Positions 43,569 through 52,959 of a stretch of DNA of 56,030 nucleotides are shown in pieces (the first letter of the stretch is position 1; every line of letters begins with the position of its first letter). This DNA comes from Bacteroidaceae bacterium (lineage in GTDB: Bacteria; Bacteroidota; Bacteroidia; Bacteroidales; Bacteroidaceae): assembly GCA_017541025.1 (NCBI GenBank), contig JAFXZY010000059.1:1-56030 (forward strand), in the 5' to 3' direction. The notes beneath the pieces are model-generated. The model worked only from the letters and a program-made list of their open reading frames with translations, did no database searches and had not been told where the DNA came from. The position numbers and the translations under genes were made by a program.

Positions 43569-45152
43569 TTATCTGGATATCGGAGATTTGTATGTGGCCC
43601 CGCCACTACGTTCCTTTTCGATAAATGATTGTAACGTGAAGACCACCTGCGGATTCTGAAGGGCTACATTATCCTGCTCATAAGGTTGCTGCATATTGTA
43701 TAACTGAGGCTCACGGGCATAGCCGCTTTCCATATTAGGACCCAAAATTATGGCAGGTCCTTGGCTGGGAGGAATATATTTCCACTCTTTGGTACGAACA
43801 GATAATGCATGGTTGGCTGCCTGTTCCAAAACATACGGACGATCCTGGCGGTCTTCACCCAAAAGGGTACTCAGACGGTTCTGGCTGTCAATGGCTCCGC
43901 CTTTAGGAATACGAGCTCCCACAAGGGCGCTGAGCGATGCCAACCAGTCAATTTGCGATACAAGGGCATCTGATTTCTGTCCTGCTTGAACTTTCTTGGG
44001 CCAGGATACTATTGCAGGCACTACGGTTCCACCTTCGAATGTGCTGTATTTTCCTGCACGGTAAGGGCCAGCCGGACTATGATTGCCAAGCAATTCAACG
44101 GCTCTGTCCTGATAGCCGTCATCTACCACAGGACCGTTATCGCTGCTTAGGATGATAAGCGTATTCTCACGCAAGCCCAATCGGTCCAACTCAGAGATTA
44201 CCTTACCAACTGTCCAGTCAAACTGCGCAATGGCATCGCCTCTGAAACCCATTGGGTTCTTACCCCTGAAACGTTCGTGAGGGAAGCGGGGTACATGCAC
44301 ATCGTTGGTAGCCAGATACATAAAGAAGGGTTCTTGCTGATGTTTATGGATGAAACCAATGGCGTGAGCTGCTATACTGTCAGCAATATTCTCATCCTTC
44401 CAAAGAGCCTTTCCCCCACCCTTCATATAACCAATACGACCTATACCATTAACAATGCTCTGATTGTGCCCATGACTGGCTTTCAGATTGTAGAGTAACT
44501 CGGGGTTCTCCTTTCCAGTGGGTTCGTTTGGGAAATTCTGTTCGTAACTAACAAGAATGGGAGCAGAGGGGTCGTAGTTGGCAACATGGCCTTGTTCTAT
44601 GAAAACGCAGGGAGTACGGTCGGCCGTAGCAGCCATAATATAATGATAGTCGAACCCAATATCACCCGGATGCATGGGGAGCTGGGCGTTCCAGTCCTGC
44701 TCAGCGTCCTTATCTCCTAAGCCCAAATGCCATTTCCCTATGGCAGCAGTGGCATATCCGGCATTCTTGAAAGCATCAGCAATGGTAAACTGCTCTGGTC
44801 GGATTATCATACCAGCATTTCCACGTGCAATATCGGTGTTGGGGTGACGGAAGGCATATTCGCCAGTCAACAGTCCGTAGCGCGATGGCGTACTGGTAGC
44901 GGCAATAGCGTGAACATTGGTAAACTGAATGCCACTCTTAGCCAAAGCATTCACATTAGGCGTCTGTACACGAGTAGCACCGAAGCACTCTAAATCGCCG
45001 TAGCCAAGGTCGTCGGCAAAGATTATAATCACATTGGGTTCCTGACGGTTAGTAACAGCCATGTTCCTCTTCTGACTCTTGGCAGTAACGGGGATAGCGG
45101 GTAGTATAGCTGAGGCTAAAGTGCCTACGTAGAGCAGGTTATCTTTCTTCAT
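43569..45152 (-). CDS. S1-family sulfatase, serine type
   Basis: This 527-residue exported arylsulfatase-type enzyme has a signal sequence of about 24 residues. Metal-binding IIFADDLGYGDLECFG, the formylglycine motif STPSR (Ser87-Thr-Pro-Ser-Arg91) followed by GLLTGEYAFR, GKWHLG and SSDNGP are present. Having Ser rather than Cys at the first position means activation by an anaerobic radical-SAM maturase (anSME), which is not in the window. A substrate in sulfated host or algal glycans, or rhamnose-containing polysaccharide, is possible. The context suggests use with the uronate and rhamnose enzymes beside it. Confidence 0.93.
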   Translation of the reverse strand: MKKDNLLYVGTLASAILPAIPVTAKSQKRNMAVTNRQEPNVIIIFADDLGYGDLECFGATRVQTPNVNALAKSGIQFTNVHAIAATSTPSRYGLLTGEYAFRHPNTDIARGNAGMIIRPEQFTIADAFKNAGYATAAIGKWHLGLGDKDAEQDWNAQLPMHPGDIGFDYHYIMAATADRTPCVFIEQGHVANYDPSAPILVSYEQNFPNEPTGKENPELLYNLKASHGHNQSIVNGIGRIGYMKGGGKALWKDENIADSIAAHAIGFIHKHQQEPFFMYLATNDVHVPRFPHERFRGKNPMGFRGDAIAQFDWTVGKVISELDRLGLRENTLIILSSDNGPVVDDGYQDRAVELLGNHSPAGPYRAGKYSTFEGGTVVPAIVSWPKKVQAGQKSDALVSQIDWLASLSALVGARIPKGGAIDSQNRLSTLLGEDRQDRPYVLEQAANHALSVRTKEWKYIPPSQGPAIILGPNMESGYAREPQLYNMQQPYEQDNVALQNPQVVFTLQSFIEKERSGGATYKSPISR

Positions 45153-45169
45153 TTCTATAGAATTTTATG

Positions 45170-45177
45170 CAAAAATA
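45170..45177 (-). promoter_or_regulatory. -7 box before the sulfatase
   Basis: TATTTTTG on the minus strand, 18 bases before the ATG at 45152, fits TAnnTTTG. No TTTG -33 box stands at the right distance, so regulation by an activator is possible. Confidence 0.4.
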
Positions 45178-45258
45178 ATTATTTTCTTTGGTTTTTCCGT
45201 TCTCTATCATTGAAAAATTTGTATCTTTATGCCCGAATTACAAATAAGGTATAAGAAA

Positions 45259-46827
45259 ATGGAAAAAAGAATAGTGTTTTACCTTCTTTTCCTACTGGTC
45301 TCAACAGGTTGTTTTGCTGATGGTATAGACAAGGATGCCTGCACCAGCATCATGGTGGGCAAGAAGGCTTCTACCGACGGAAGTGTCATCACCAGTCATA
45401 CGTGCGACTCGTGGTACCGCACATGGATGAATATAGTTCCTGCCCAGGATTACAAGAAAGATACGGTAACGTACATCTACGAGGGTACCATGCATACCGA
45501 ACATGCTGATGACCGTACAGGCGTGAAGGAGAAAGGTAAGATTCCACAGGTGAAGCACACCTATCGTTACCTGAATACCGCCTATCCATGCCTGAACGAA
45601 CATCAGTTGGGAATTGGCGAGACTACCTACGGTGGCAGAGATACCATGCAGAACAAGGATGGTATGTTTATGATAGAAGAACTGGAACGCATAGCTTTGG
45701 AGCGTTGTACAACAGCTCGCGAAGCCATCCGTCTGATGGGTGAGCTGATTAAGGAATACGGTTATGGCGACTCTGGCGAATGTCTGACCATTGCGGACCC
45801 CAATGAGGTGTGGATATTTGAGGTTCAGGGCGAAGGCCCCAAGAAGATTGGGGGCGTATGGGCAGCCCAGCGCATACCCGACGACGAGATTGCCGTTAGT
45901 GCCAATGTTAGCAGAATTGGGAAAATAGACCTCTCAGACCCCGATCACTTTATGGCTTCAGAGAATGTCTTCGACGTGGCACGTAAGATGAATCTGTGGG
46001 ACGGCAAGGAAGCTTTCTCTTTCTGGAAAGCTTATAGCGGCGGTAATTACTTCGACGAACCCAAGAACTATTCGGTACGCGAGTTATTCATTATGCAACA
46101 ACTGGCTCCCTCCAAGGGATTCACGGCCGATATGGACGAACTACCCGTAAGTGTAAAACCCGATTCCTTGGTAAGCATAGAGCGTGTGGCCAAGTTGCTG
46201 GGCTCTTACTACGAGGGAACGGAGCAGAGTTTGTCGTGCAAGATAGACAGCCTTGCAGCTAAGTCAGAGGTAAAAGGCCGTTCTATGATTACTAACCCAT
46301 GGATGCGGCCCGACGAGATAGCGCTATATGGTAAGCTGCTGAACGATTCCACCATGCAGAATATACGTACCGTTAGCGTCAGTTGGTGCGCCTACAGTAC
46401 CATTATCCAACTGCGCTCCTGGTTACCCGACGAGATTGGCGGCGTTGCTTGGATCTGTCTGGATAATCCCGGTCAGTCGCCCCGTTTCCCCATCTTTGCA
46501 GGCAACACCTCGCTTCCCATGATGCTGAACATCTGCGGCCAGCACCGTCTGCGCGACGATGCCGCACTCTGGCATTACCGTCAGGCTAACCGTATCGCTA
46601 CCGTAAGATGGGCCAACTGTCGTGGTAGCATGGAAGCAGCCCAACAGTACTTCTTAGATAAGGGAAAGCGCGAACTACCCTTTGTGGAGCAAACGTGGCA
46701 GTCATTGCCCGAAGGTGAAAGAAAAGATTTCCTGAACGGTTACACGGGCGACTTCTTCGGCGCTACCATAACCCGTTGGGATGAGTTATTCCGTCAATAT
46801 ACCCGTCAACTATGGTCAGGATTCTAA
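45259..46827 (+). CDS. C69-family dipeptidase, exported
   Basis: This 522-residue N-terminal-nucleophile peptidase has a lipoprotein-like signal (FLLVSTGCFADG). The probable nucleophile Cys is in KDACTSIMVGKKAS, directly after the processed leader, and the conserved GECLTIADPNEVW and SANVSRIG segments follow. C69 (PepD/U34) enzymes cleave small peptides. A longer frame starts at 45229, but ATG at 45259 gives the proper signal. The 3' end overlaps the PL11 start by 16 bases, so it is cotranscribed with a polysaccharide lyase for no obvious reason. Confidence 0.9.
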   Translation: MEKRIVFYLLFLLVSTGCFADGIDKDACTSIMVGKKASTDGSVITSHTCDSWYRTWMNIVPAQDYKKDTVTYIYEGTMHTEHADDRTGVKEKGKIPQVKHTYRYLNTAYPCLNEHQLGIGETTYGGRDTMQNKDGMFMIEELERIALERCTTAREAIRLMGELIKEYGYGDSGECLTIADPNEVWIFEVQGEGPKKIGGVWAAQRIPDDEIAVSANVSRIGKIDLSDPDHFMASENVFDVARKMNLWDGKEAFSFWKAYSGGNYFDEPKNYSVRELFIMQQLAPSKGFTADMDELPVSVKPDSLVSIERVAKLLGSYYEGTEQSLSCKIDSLAAKSEVKGRSMITNPWMRPDEIALYGKLLNDSTMQNIRTVSVSWCAYSTIIQLRSWLPDEIGGVAWICLDNPGQSPRFPIFAGNTSLPMMLNICGQHRLRDDAALWHYRQANRIATVRWANCRGSMEAAQQYFLDKGKRELPFVEQTWQSLPEGERKDFLNGYTGDFFGATITRWDELFRQYTRQLWSGF

Positions 46828-49800
46828 TTACTCTCCTCGTGGCTTTGCTCACCGTTGGCACAGCCTCAGCGCAGCGCTTCACCGATCAGCTCGATCGCGG
46901 ACTGGTTGGCATGAAGGTAAGCGGCGGCATTTACCTGAGTTGGCGCATCCAGGCCAATGAATACTACGATGTAACCTATAATTTGTATCGCGACGGAGAA
47001 TTGGTGGCGGAGAATCTGAACGTGAGCAATTTCACCGATTCCAACGGCACCATTAATAGTACCTATAAGGTAACAGCCGTAGTGCGAGGCGTGGAGCAAA
47101 CGCTGAGCAAGGAGCAAAAGCCTTGGACAACCAGTTATAAGGAGATCCAGTTGAAGCACGAGGACATCAAGAGTACGCTTGTGCCCAACGATGCCTGCTG
47201 TGCTGATGTAGATGGCGACGGCGAGTTGGAGATTCTGATGAAGTTCGACAACCAGAGTGAGATTAGCCAGTCTTACCCAAAAAATGGCCCCGTGATTGAT
47301 AGTATTGCCACTAAGGAATACAGCATCATGGAGTGCCTGAAGCTCGATGGCACCCGCCTCTGGTGGATTAATTGCGGACCTAATATGGATGACTTCCAGA
47401 ACAACGAACAGAACATCGTAGCCTACGACTGGGACCAGGACGGTAAGGCAGAAGTGGTGATGCGTGCCTGCGACGGTACCACTATCCATCAGGCCGATGG
47501 TTCCACCTATACTGTAGGAGACGCATCAGTTAATGTGCGTGCTGCTACGGGCGGTGGTACCAACTGGTTTGTGATTACCACAGGCGAGTATCTGTTGTAT
47601 CTGGATGGCGAATCAGGAAAGGTTCACCAATGCCTTCCCTACCCGCTCCGATTGTTGGAAGGCAATGAGACCGATGTCAATAAGGCGTGGGGCGATGGCT
47701 ATGGACATCGTGCCTCCAAGCACTTTTTCGGAGCTCCCTATTTGGATGGACGCAAACCCAGCATCTTCTTGGCTCGAGGCATCTATACCCGTCATAAGAT
47801 GATTGCCTACGATGTGAATCCTCAAACCCACACCCTCACTGAACGTTGGCGTTGGTTCAATAATTCTGGCGGCGCTTGGAAGGGTCAAGGCTATCATAAC
47901 TACTGCGTGGCCGATGTTGATTTGGACGGACGTGATGAGATTGTTTTCGGCTCAATGATTATCGATGATAACGGTAAGGGGCTTTCCACTACTGGCTTCG
48001 GACACGGTGATGCCGAGCACGTGGGCGATCTAAACCCTTATCATCACGGACAGGAAATCTTTGCCTGTATGGAGGACAACCCAGGTACCAACTATCGCGA
48101 TGCTACTACCTCTAAGGTATTCTTTCGCTATACCGCTGAACGCGATGTGGGTAGGTGTATGGCAGGCAACTTCTCTAACAAATACCCTGGCGGCATCTGT
48201 ACCCCTACAGGCGGCAAGCCCTTGAGCACCGTAACAGCGACCATAAACAACAGTCTGGTGGAAGATGGCATTAACCAGAACTTCCGCATCTATTGGGATG
48301 GGGACCTGTGCGAAGAAACCTTCAACTACGTGAACGGCAAAAACACCGAGGGCTGTATTGCCAAGTACGGATCATGGAGTCCCATCTATACTTGTGCCGG
48401 ATCTATGACCAACAACGACACCAAGGGTACTCCCTGCTATCAGGGAGACATCTTGGGCGACTGGCGCGAGGAAATCATCATGCGAACGTCTGGCAATAAC
48501 ATCCGCATATATTCTACTCCCGCGCCTACTAAGTGGCGCATCCCATCCTTGTGGTACGACCATCAATATCGCAACGCTATGGTTTGGCAGATGTGCGGCT
48601 ACAACCAGCCTCCCCGTCCCAGCTACTTCTTGGGAGAATTGGAAGGCATTACCATCGCTCCGCCCCCACTTACTATGACGGGGCGTGTAAATGTCATCGA
48701 TGGGGGAAAAATTGGGAGCAGTCTAAACGGGCAGCATGTTATTGTATGTGAGACACAGAACAGCAGCGTAACTATTGAAGCGGATGCAACACCTGAGGTA
48801 CTCACCTTCAATGTACCCACATGGGTGCAGGGAACAGCAGCCAGCGAGAGCACCAGCCAGAACACCAAAATTAACTACGTCACTTATACTTGTACTGTAA
48901 ACGGTGCAGGCATCAGCGGGAACGCACGACTGGTGAAGCAAGGTGACGGTATCCTAACTTTGCCCAAGAGCGATTTCACCCATACAGGCAATACCGATGT
49001 GTGGGGTGGAACGTTAAACTTCGACGGCACCATGAAGCAAAGTGTGCTTTGGCTCAACCGTCACACAGAATTGAATTCCGATGGTGGCGAATTCAAGTAT
49101 ATCAAGGCCGATTACGGATCTGTGATTCGTCCTGGCGGTGCCAACCATCAGGGAACCATTAGCACAGATACGCTTGAATTAGGCTTTGGCTCACGCCTAT
49201 CGATAGATTTGTTCAGCAAAGACACACAAGCCGATGTTGTTAGGGCCAAGGTCCTGAAATTGGAATGTAAGACGGGAATCACATGGACGCAGTATGGCCC
49301 TGAACACCTTGCCCCCGTTATCGAACTAACCGGTCATCTTACCGAGGGCGAGCAATTGCTCACACCAGGCAAGTACGTTATTGCCGAAATAAACGAGTTG
49401 GAGGGCGATGCAGCGGATTTTATTGTCGAGGGGCTGAACACCCAAAAGAAGAAAGTGTACACTCAGGACGGGAAACTGATTGTCGAGATAATCGGTCTGC
49501 GCGATGCCGCCAACGTCATTTGGACGGGTGCCAACGGCAATGCGTGGGACGATGCCGAAACCCTTAACTTCTCGCTCGAAGGAGATGCCACCCCTTTTGT
49601 GGCAGGTGACAGCGTAACGTTCACCGACGAGGCACAGTCTAAGTCAATAAACATCAAAACCAGCATCTATCCCGCTTCCGTTACGGTGGACAATACCGAA
49701 TCCTACACCTTTACGGGCAACGGCAGCATTAGCGGTGATGCGGTGTTCAACAAGCAAAATAAAGGAACGGTAACGATGAACGTCGCCAACAGCTACAGCG

Positions 49801-51380
49801 GCGGCAATCACCTAAAAGGTGGCACCGTAAAGGTCACAACGCTATCCAACCAATACTCAGCCACAGGCAATCTGGGTGCCCTCACCACAAAGGCCGACCT
49901 TTTTACTATGGAGGACGGTGCTGTACTGCAAGCCACAAAGGCCATAGAGACCGGCTCACCTATGAAGATGCTAGACGACAAGGGAGGAATAATCAATGCC
50001 TCTGCTGATTTCAAGATGAATGCAGCCCTTTCCGGCACACTACTTACCAAGAAAGGCAACGGTTGCCTCTATCTAATGCAGGCAGGAACACTAGAGCATC
50101 TTGTGATGTCGGGCGGCGATGTAGCCATACAGAACAACACGCCGGCAAAGAGAATCGAAATACAGACAGGCACTCTCTACGATGATGTGCAAGCCACCTC
50201 TCATGCCCTAATCGTACCCAAGGGCAAGTCGGCAACTTGGCAGTTGACGGGCGTTTATTATACAGCTTACGCCAACAAGTTGACTGGCGAAGGTACGCTC
50301 ACCATCATCCCGCGCAATACCGTTCAGCGTGTACGCATTACGGGCGACTGGTCACAATTCGCAGGAACGGTCAGACATACCACCAAGAACATCTGCTTCC
50401 CTTTCGATAACTCGTCCGGTATGCCCAATGCCACCCTCGATGTATCTGAGGGTTGTAGCGTTTCCAACGTATGTAAGTCGTTCAGCATTGGTCGGCTTAC
50501 CGGAAAAGGCTCGTTACTCCAGCCCATTGCCGACTTCAAGAGCCAGGCGGTCGTCAGCGGCAACAACACGTGGAACGTAGGCAATAGTTGGGAGACCGGG
50601 GGCGACTTCACCTTCGAGGGCACCTTCAAGGATGAGGGCGGCTCTAACAAGTGCCTATTTAATAAGGTAGGCACGTGCAAGATGACCGTCAGCGGAAAGA
50701 GCACCCACTCAGGAGCCACACACATCAAAGGCGGTGAATTGTGCATAAAGAGTGGTGCCACATTAGGCACAGGAACACTCTCCGTAGATAAGAACGGAAC
50801 ACTCTCCGGCGTCACCGCATCCAACAGCAAGCTAACCAACAGCTCTTACTCCATCGCCAACGGCGGCACCTTGCGCGTGGGTACCTCCTCTTCACCCACA
50901 ACGGGTGTGATGCGTTTTGGCGGTAAGAGCGTAAGCTTTTCCAGCGGGTCGGTCCTTGAGTTGGGAGTGGCCCAGGCTGCCACCAGCACCAACACTGGCT
51001 GCACTAGCATTCAGAACATTTCCAAGCTGACCATGAATGGTACCATCCGCATGAATGTCAGTCCTTCGGCAGCCGAGAATCTGGCAGTGGGCGATAGTGT
51101 AGTTCTGTGGAAAGATGTCGACACTTTCGATGGAACCCCCAAGCTGGAGAGCAACATTGTAGATGCCATAAGATGCTTGGTCTGGGATACTAGCGATTTG
51201 CATAAAGGAATACTTCGCATAGCATACGATAATGCTCTGAATATCATTCCGGGAGCAAAGGATATACAGAACTATCCGCAAGCCATTTTCACCCTTGAGG
51301 GCCGACGCGTCAAGCATCCTCGCAAAGGACAGATATACATCGTGGAAGGAAAGAAAATTTATATCAAAAGTGATAAATAA
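46812..51380 (+). CDS. PL11 rhamnogalacturonan lyase with long beta-helical tail
   Basis: This is a 1522-residue exported protein. Signal peptide 1-20 (TASAQ). The PL11 beta-propeller at about 21-620 has RFTDQLDRGLVGMKVSGGIY, calcium-type loops DVDGDGELEI and DWDQDGKAEVV, GDGYGHRASKHFF, QGDILGDWREEI and WYDHQYRNAM. It cleaves rhamnogalacturonan I by beta-elimination. Typical PL11 enzymes end near residue 620. The remaining 900 residues are Gly/Thr/Ser-rich repeats (THTGNTDVWGGTLNFDG, NSYSGGNHLKGGTVKV, STHSGATHIKGGELCI) like passenger-associated repeats of autotransporters. The last about 35 residues (FTLEGRRVKHPRKGQIYIVE and following) form a Prevotella-type C-terminal tail of surface or secreted proteins. 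Confidence 0.9.
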   Translation: MVRILITLLVALLTVGTASAQRFTDQLDRGLVGMKVSGGIYLSWRIQANEYYDVTYNLYRDGELVAENLNVSNFTDSNGTINSTYKVTAVVRGVEQTLSKEQKPWTTSYKEIQLKHEDIKSTLVPNDACCADVDGDGELEILMKFDNQSEISQSYPKNGPVIDSIATKEYSIMECLKLDGTRLWWINCGPNMDDFQNNEQNIVAYDWDQDGKAEVVMRACDGTTIHQADGSTYTVGDASVNVRAATGGGTNWFVITTGEYLLYLDGESGKVHQCLPYPLRLLEGNETDVNKAWGDGYGHRASKHFFGAPYLDGRKPSIFLARGIYTRHKMIAYDVNPQTHTLTERWRWFNNSGGAWKGQGYHNYCVADVDLDGRDEIVFGSMIIDDNGKGLSTTGFGHGDAEHVGDLNPYHHGQEIFACMEDNPGTNYRDATTSKVFFRYTAERDVGRCMAGNFSNKYPGGICTPTGGKPLSTVTATINNSLVEDGINQNFRIYWDGDLCEETFNYVNGKNTEGCIAKYGSWSPIYTCAGSMTNNDTKGTPCYQGDILGDWREEIIMRTSGNNIRIYSTPAPTKWRIPSLWYDHQYRNAMVWQMCGYNQPPRPSYFLGELEGITIAPPPLTMTGRVNVIDGGKIGSSLNGQHVIVCETQNSSVTIEADATPEVLTFNVPTWVQGTAASESTSQNTKINYVTYTCTVNGAGISGNARLVKQGDGILTLPKSDFTHTGNTDVWGGTLNFDGTMKQSVLWLNRHTELNSDGGEFKYIKADYGSVIRPGGANHQGTISTDTLELGFGSRLSIDLFSKDTQADVVRAKVLKLECKTGITWTQYGPEHLAPVIELTGHLTEGEQLLTPGKYVIAEINELEGDAADFIVEGLNTQKKKVYTQDGKLIVEIIGLRDAANVIWTGANGNAWDDAETLNFSLEGDATPFVAGDSVTFTDEAQSKSINIKTSIYPASVTVDNTESYTFTGNGSISGDAVFNKQNKGTVTMNVANSYSGGNHLKGGTVKVTTLSNQYSATGNLGALTTKADLFTMEDGAVLQATKAIETGSPMKMLDDKGGIINASADFKMNAALSGTLLTKKGNGCLYLMQAGTLEHLVMSGGDVAIQNNTPAKRIEIQTGTLYDDVQATSHALIVPKGKSATWQLTGVYYTAYANKLTGEGTLTIIPRNTVQRVRITGDWSQFAGTVRHTTKNICFPFDNSSGMPNATLDVSEGCSVSNVCKSFSIGRLTGKGSLLQPIADFKSQAVVSGNNTWNVGNSWETGGDFTFEGTFKDEGGSNKCLFNKVGTCKMTVSGKSTHSGATHIKGGELCIKSGATLGTGTLSVDKNGTLSGVTASNSKLTNSSYSIANGGTLRVGTSSSPTTGVMRFGGKSVSFSSGSVLELGVAQAATSTNTGCTSIQNISKLTMNGTIRMNVSPSAAENLAVGDSVVLWKDVDTFDGTPKLESNIVDAIRCLVWDTSDLHKGILRIAYDNALNIIPGAKDIQNYPQAIFTLEGRRVKHPRKGQIYIVEGKKIYIKSDK

Positions 51381-51460
51381 GAGTTACCAACTGTCAACTC
51401 TCGATACCAGCACGATTGTCCATCCCCACCTCTGATACGTCCCTTGATTTTTCTCCATAG

Positions 51461-51476
51461 TGTCCGTTTCCGAACA
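51461..51476. promoter_or_regulatory. Upstream activator site 1 for sigma-54
   Basis: TGTCCG-TTTC-CGAACA is a 16-base dyad with a 4-base centre. It shares spacing and half-site with site 2, 23 bases away centre to centre. It is read as a binding site for a Fis-type enhancer-binding protein because it stands about 100 bases upstream of the predicted start. Confidence 0.75.
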
Positions 51477-51483
51477 AACAAAG

Positions 51484-51499
51484 TGTCCGGAAATGGACA
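51484..51499. promoter_or_regulatory. Upstream activator site 2 for sigma-54
   Basis: TGTCCG-GAAA-TGGACA is a 16-base near-perfect dyad of the same form as site 1. The longer AGTGTCC/GGACACT arms could also fold as an RNA hairpin followed by TTCTTTTT, so a terminator role for the PL11 transcript is an alternative or additional reading. Confidence 0.75.
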
Positions 51500-51542
51500 C
51501 TTCTTTTTGATCCTATATCTGATTTTCAGAGAGTTACGAGTT

Positions 51543-51557
51543 TGGCACGCTTCTTGC
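51543..51557 (+). promoter_or_regulatory. Sigma-54 promoter of the ABC cluster
   Basis: TGGCAC-GCTTC-TTGC matches the -24/-12 consensus TGGCAC-N5-TTGC exactly. GG (51544-51545) and GC (51556-51557) are 12 bases apart as required. Predicted start is near 51569, 25 bases before the ATG at 51594. Confidence 0.9.
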
Positions 51558-51593
51558 TATATATAATGTGGATTGCTTAAAAGTAAATTGCAA

Positions 51594-52955
51594 ATGAAAT
51601 ACATTAGACAAGTATTATTGATGATGCGCGAAGAAAAGTTGTTTTCGGCGATACATATTGCAGGAACGGCAATGGCCATTGCTTTCACGATGGTGATGGC
51701 GGTGGTGTATTACATCAAGCTGGCACCCATTTATCCCGAGGTGAACAGGATGCGGACGGTTTACTTCGATGGCATCATAACGATGAATGACGGAGAAGGA
51801 GGTGGAGCAAGTATGACATATTTCGGTGCGAAGGCTTTTGAGGAATGGTTCATGTCCAGCCCCAACATTGAGTACTGCTCTCCTACCAACTTGGCCGTCG
51901 GAAGGGGCAAGTACTCCTCGGAATGCCAAGGTTTTGTACTCGCAAAGAAGGGCGAATACATGGAGGTTATCCTCAACTGGACAAGCGCCGACTTCTTCAA
52001 GATTTATGAGTACGACTTCATAGAGGGACGACCATTCACCAAGAAGCAGGTAGAAGCTCGCGAGAAAGTCTGCGTCATCAGCGAAGCCCTTGCCGAGCGT
52101 CTGTTTGGTAAGGACAAGGAGGCAAAGGGGCAAATGGTGACCATGGAGAACGGATTGAGCGTACGTGTGACAGGCGTAGTGCGAAACGGCAGCCAGCTAA
52201 CGCCCGACAGCTATGCCGACCTGTTCCTACCCTACACGCTTCGGGAAGACAAATACGAAATTAATTCCCCTTACACAGGCCATTTCTCTATCGTTGCCAC
52301 TGTGAAGGATACTGAGCACCTGAAGGCATTGAAGCAGGAACTTGCCGAGATAGAGGCACGTCTGACGAACAACTCTTCTGAGATTCTTGGCTGGAGCACC
52401 AGCAGTGTGGAGATGGGAAAAAAGCACGTGGAGCTGGGAAAGGACATGGAGACGCACCCGATGCACACCCTGCGCAGAAATAACGGCGGTGACTGGTACA
52501 ATAAGATCCCCAACAGCCAACTCATCTATCACTTTGCCGGCTTGCTGTTTGTCCTGCTCTTCGTGCCTGCCCTGAACCTCTGTGGCATTGTGGCGGGCAG
52601 GATGGAGCGCCGCACAGCAGAGATGGGTATCCGTAAGACCTTTGGTGCCCGCAGGAGTACTTTGCTCTGGCAAGTAGTGACGGAGAATCTGGTGCTGACC
52701 AGCATCGGCGGCATTATCGGCCTCGTAATCTCTTGGCTTGCCATTTACGGCTTCCGCTTGGAGCTTCTCAGCTTGTTCTTCGACAGCTACATGATGAGCA
52801 CAGCTCCCATCGTAACAGGTGAAATGCTCTTTTCGCCGCTGCTCTTTGTGGGTTGCTTCGTTGCCATCTTAGTGCTGAACCTGCTGTCGGCCTTGCTTCC
52901 CGCATGGCTAAGTCTAAGAAAACCTATTGTTGAATCTATGATGGAGAAAAGATAA
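51594..52955 (+). CDS. ABC transporter permease 1 (MacB/FtsX type)
   Basis: This 453-residue permease has one N-terminal membrane helix (FSAIHIAGTAMAIAFTMVMAVVYYI), a periplasmic MacB_PCD-type domain (about 50-280), and three C-terminal helices of the FtsX domain. The conserved RRTAEMGIRKTFGARRSTLL lies between the first and second of these. Such permeases, in sets of several with one ATPase, are common in Bacteroidetes beside sigma-54 activators; they work as mechanotransmission machines rather than channels. A TTG seven codons upstream is rejected for the ATG at 51594. Four bases separate it from permease 2. Confidence 0.92.
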   Translation: MKYIRQVLLMMREEKLFSAIHIAGTAMAIAFTMVMAVVYYIKLAPIYPEVNRMRTVYFDGIITMNDGEGGGASMTYFGAKAFEEWFMSSPNIEYCSPTNLAVGRGKYSSECQGFVLAKKGEYMEVILNWTSADFFKIYEYDFIEGRPFTKKQVEAREKVCVISEALAERLFGKDKEAKGQMVTMENGLSVRVTGVVRNGSQLTPDSYADLFLPYTLREDKYEINSPYTGHFSIVATVKDTEHLKALKQELAEIEARLTNNSSEILGWSTSSVEMGKKHVELGKDMETHPMHTLRRNNGGDWYNKIPNSQLIYHFAGLLFVLLFVPALNLCGIVAGRMERRTAEMGIRKTFGARRSTLLWQVVTENLVLTSIGGIIGLVISWLAIYGFRLELLSLFFDSYMMSTAPIVTGEMLFSPLLFVGCFVAILVLNLLSALLPAWLSLRKPIVESMMEKR

Positions 52956-52959
52956 TAAA

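Noticed and set aside
46866-47489. 207-codon minus-strand frame opposite PL11
   Set aside because: Shadow of a GC-richer gene; its residues mirror the PL11 codons and no motif is present.
51484-51515. Site 2 as only a terminator hairpin
   Set aside because: The stem is short (7 bp) and a second dyad of the same spacing lies beside it upstream of a perfect sigma-54 promoter, so the activator-site reading is preferred, though both are possible.
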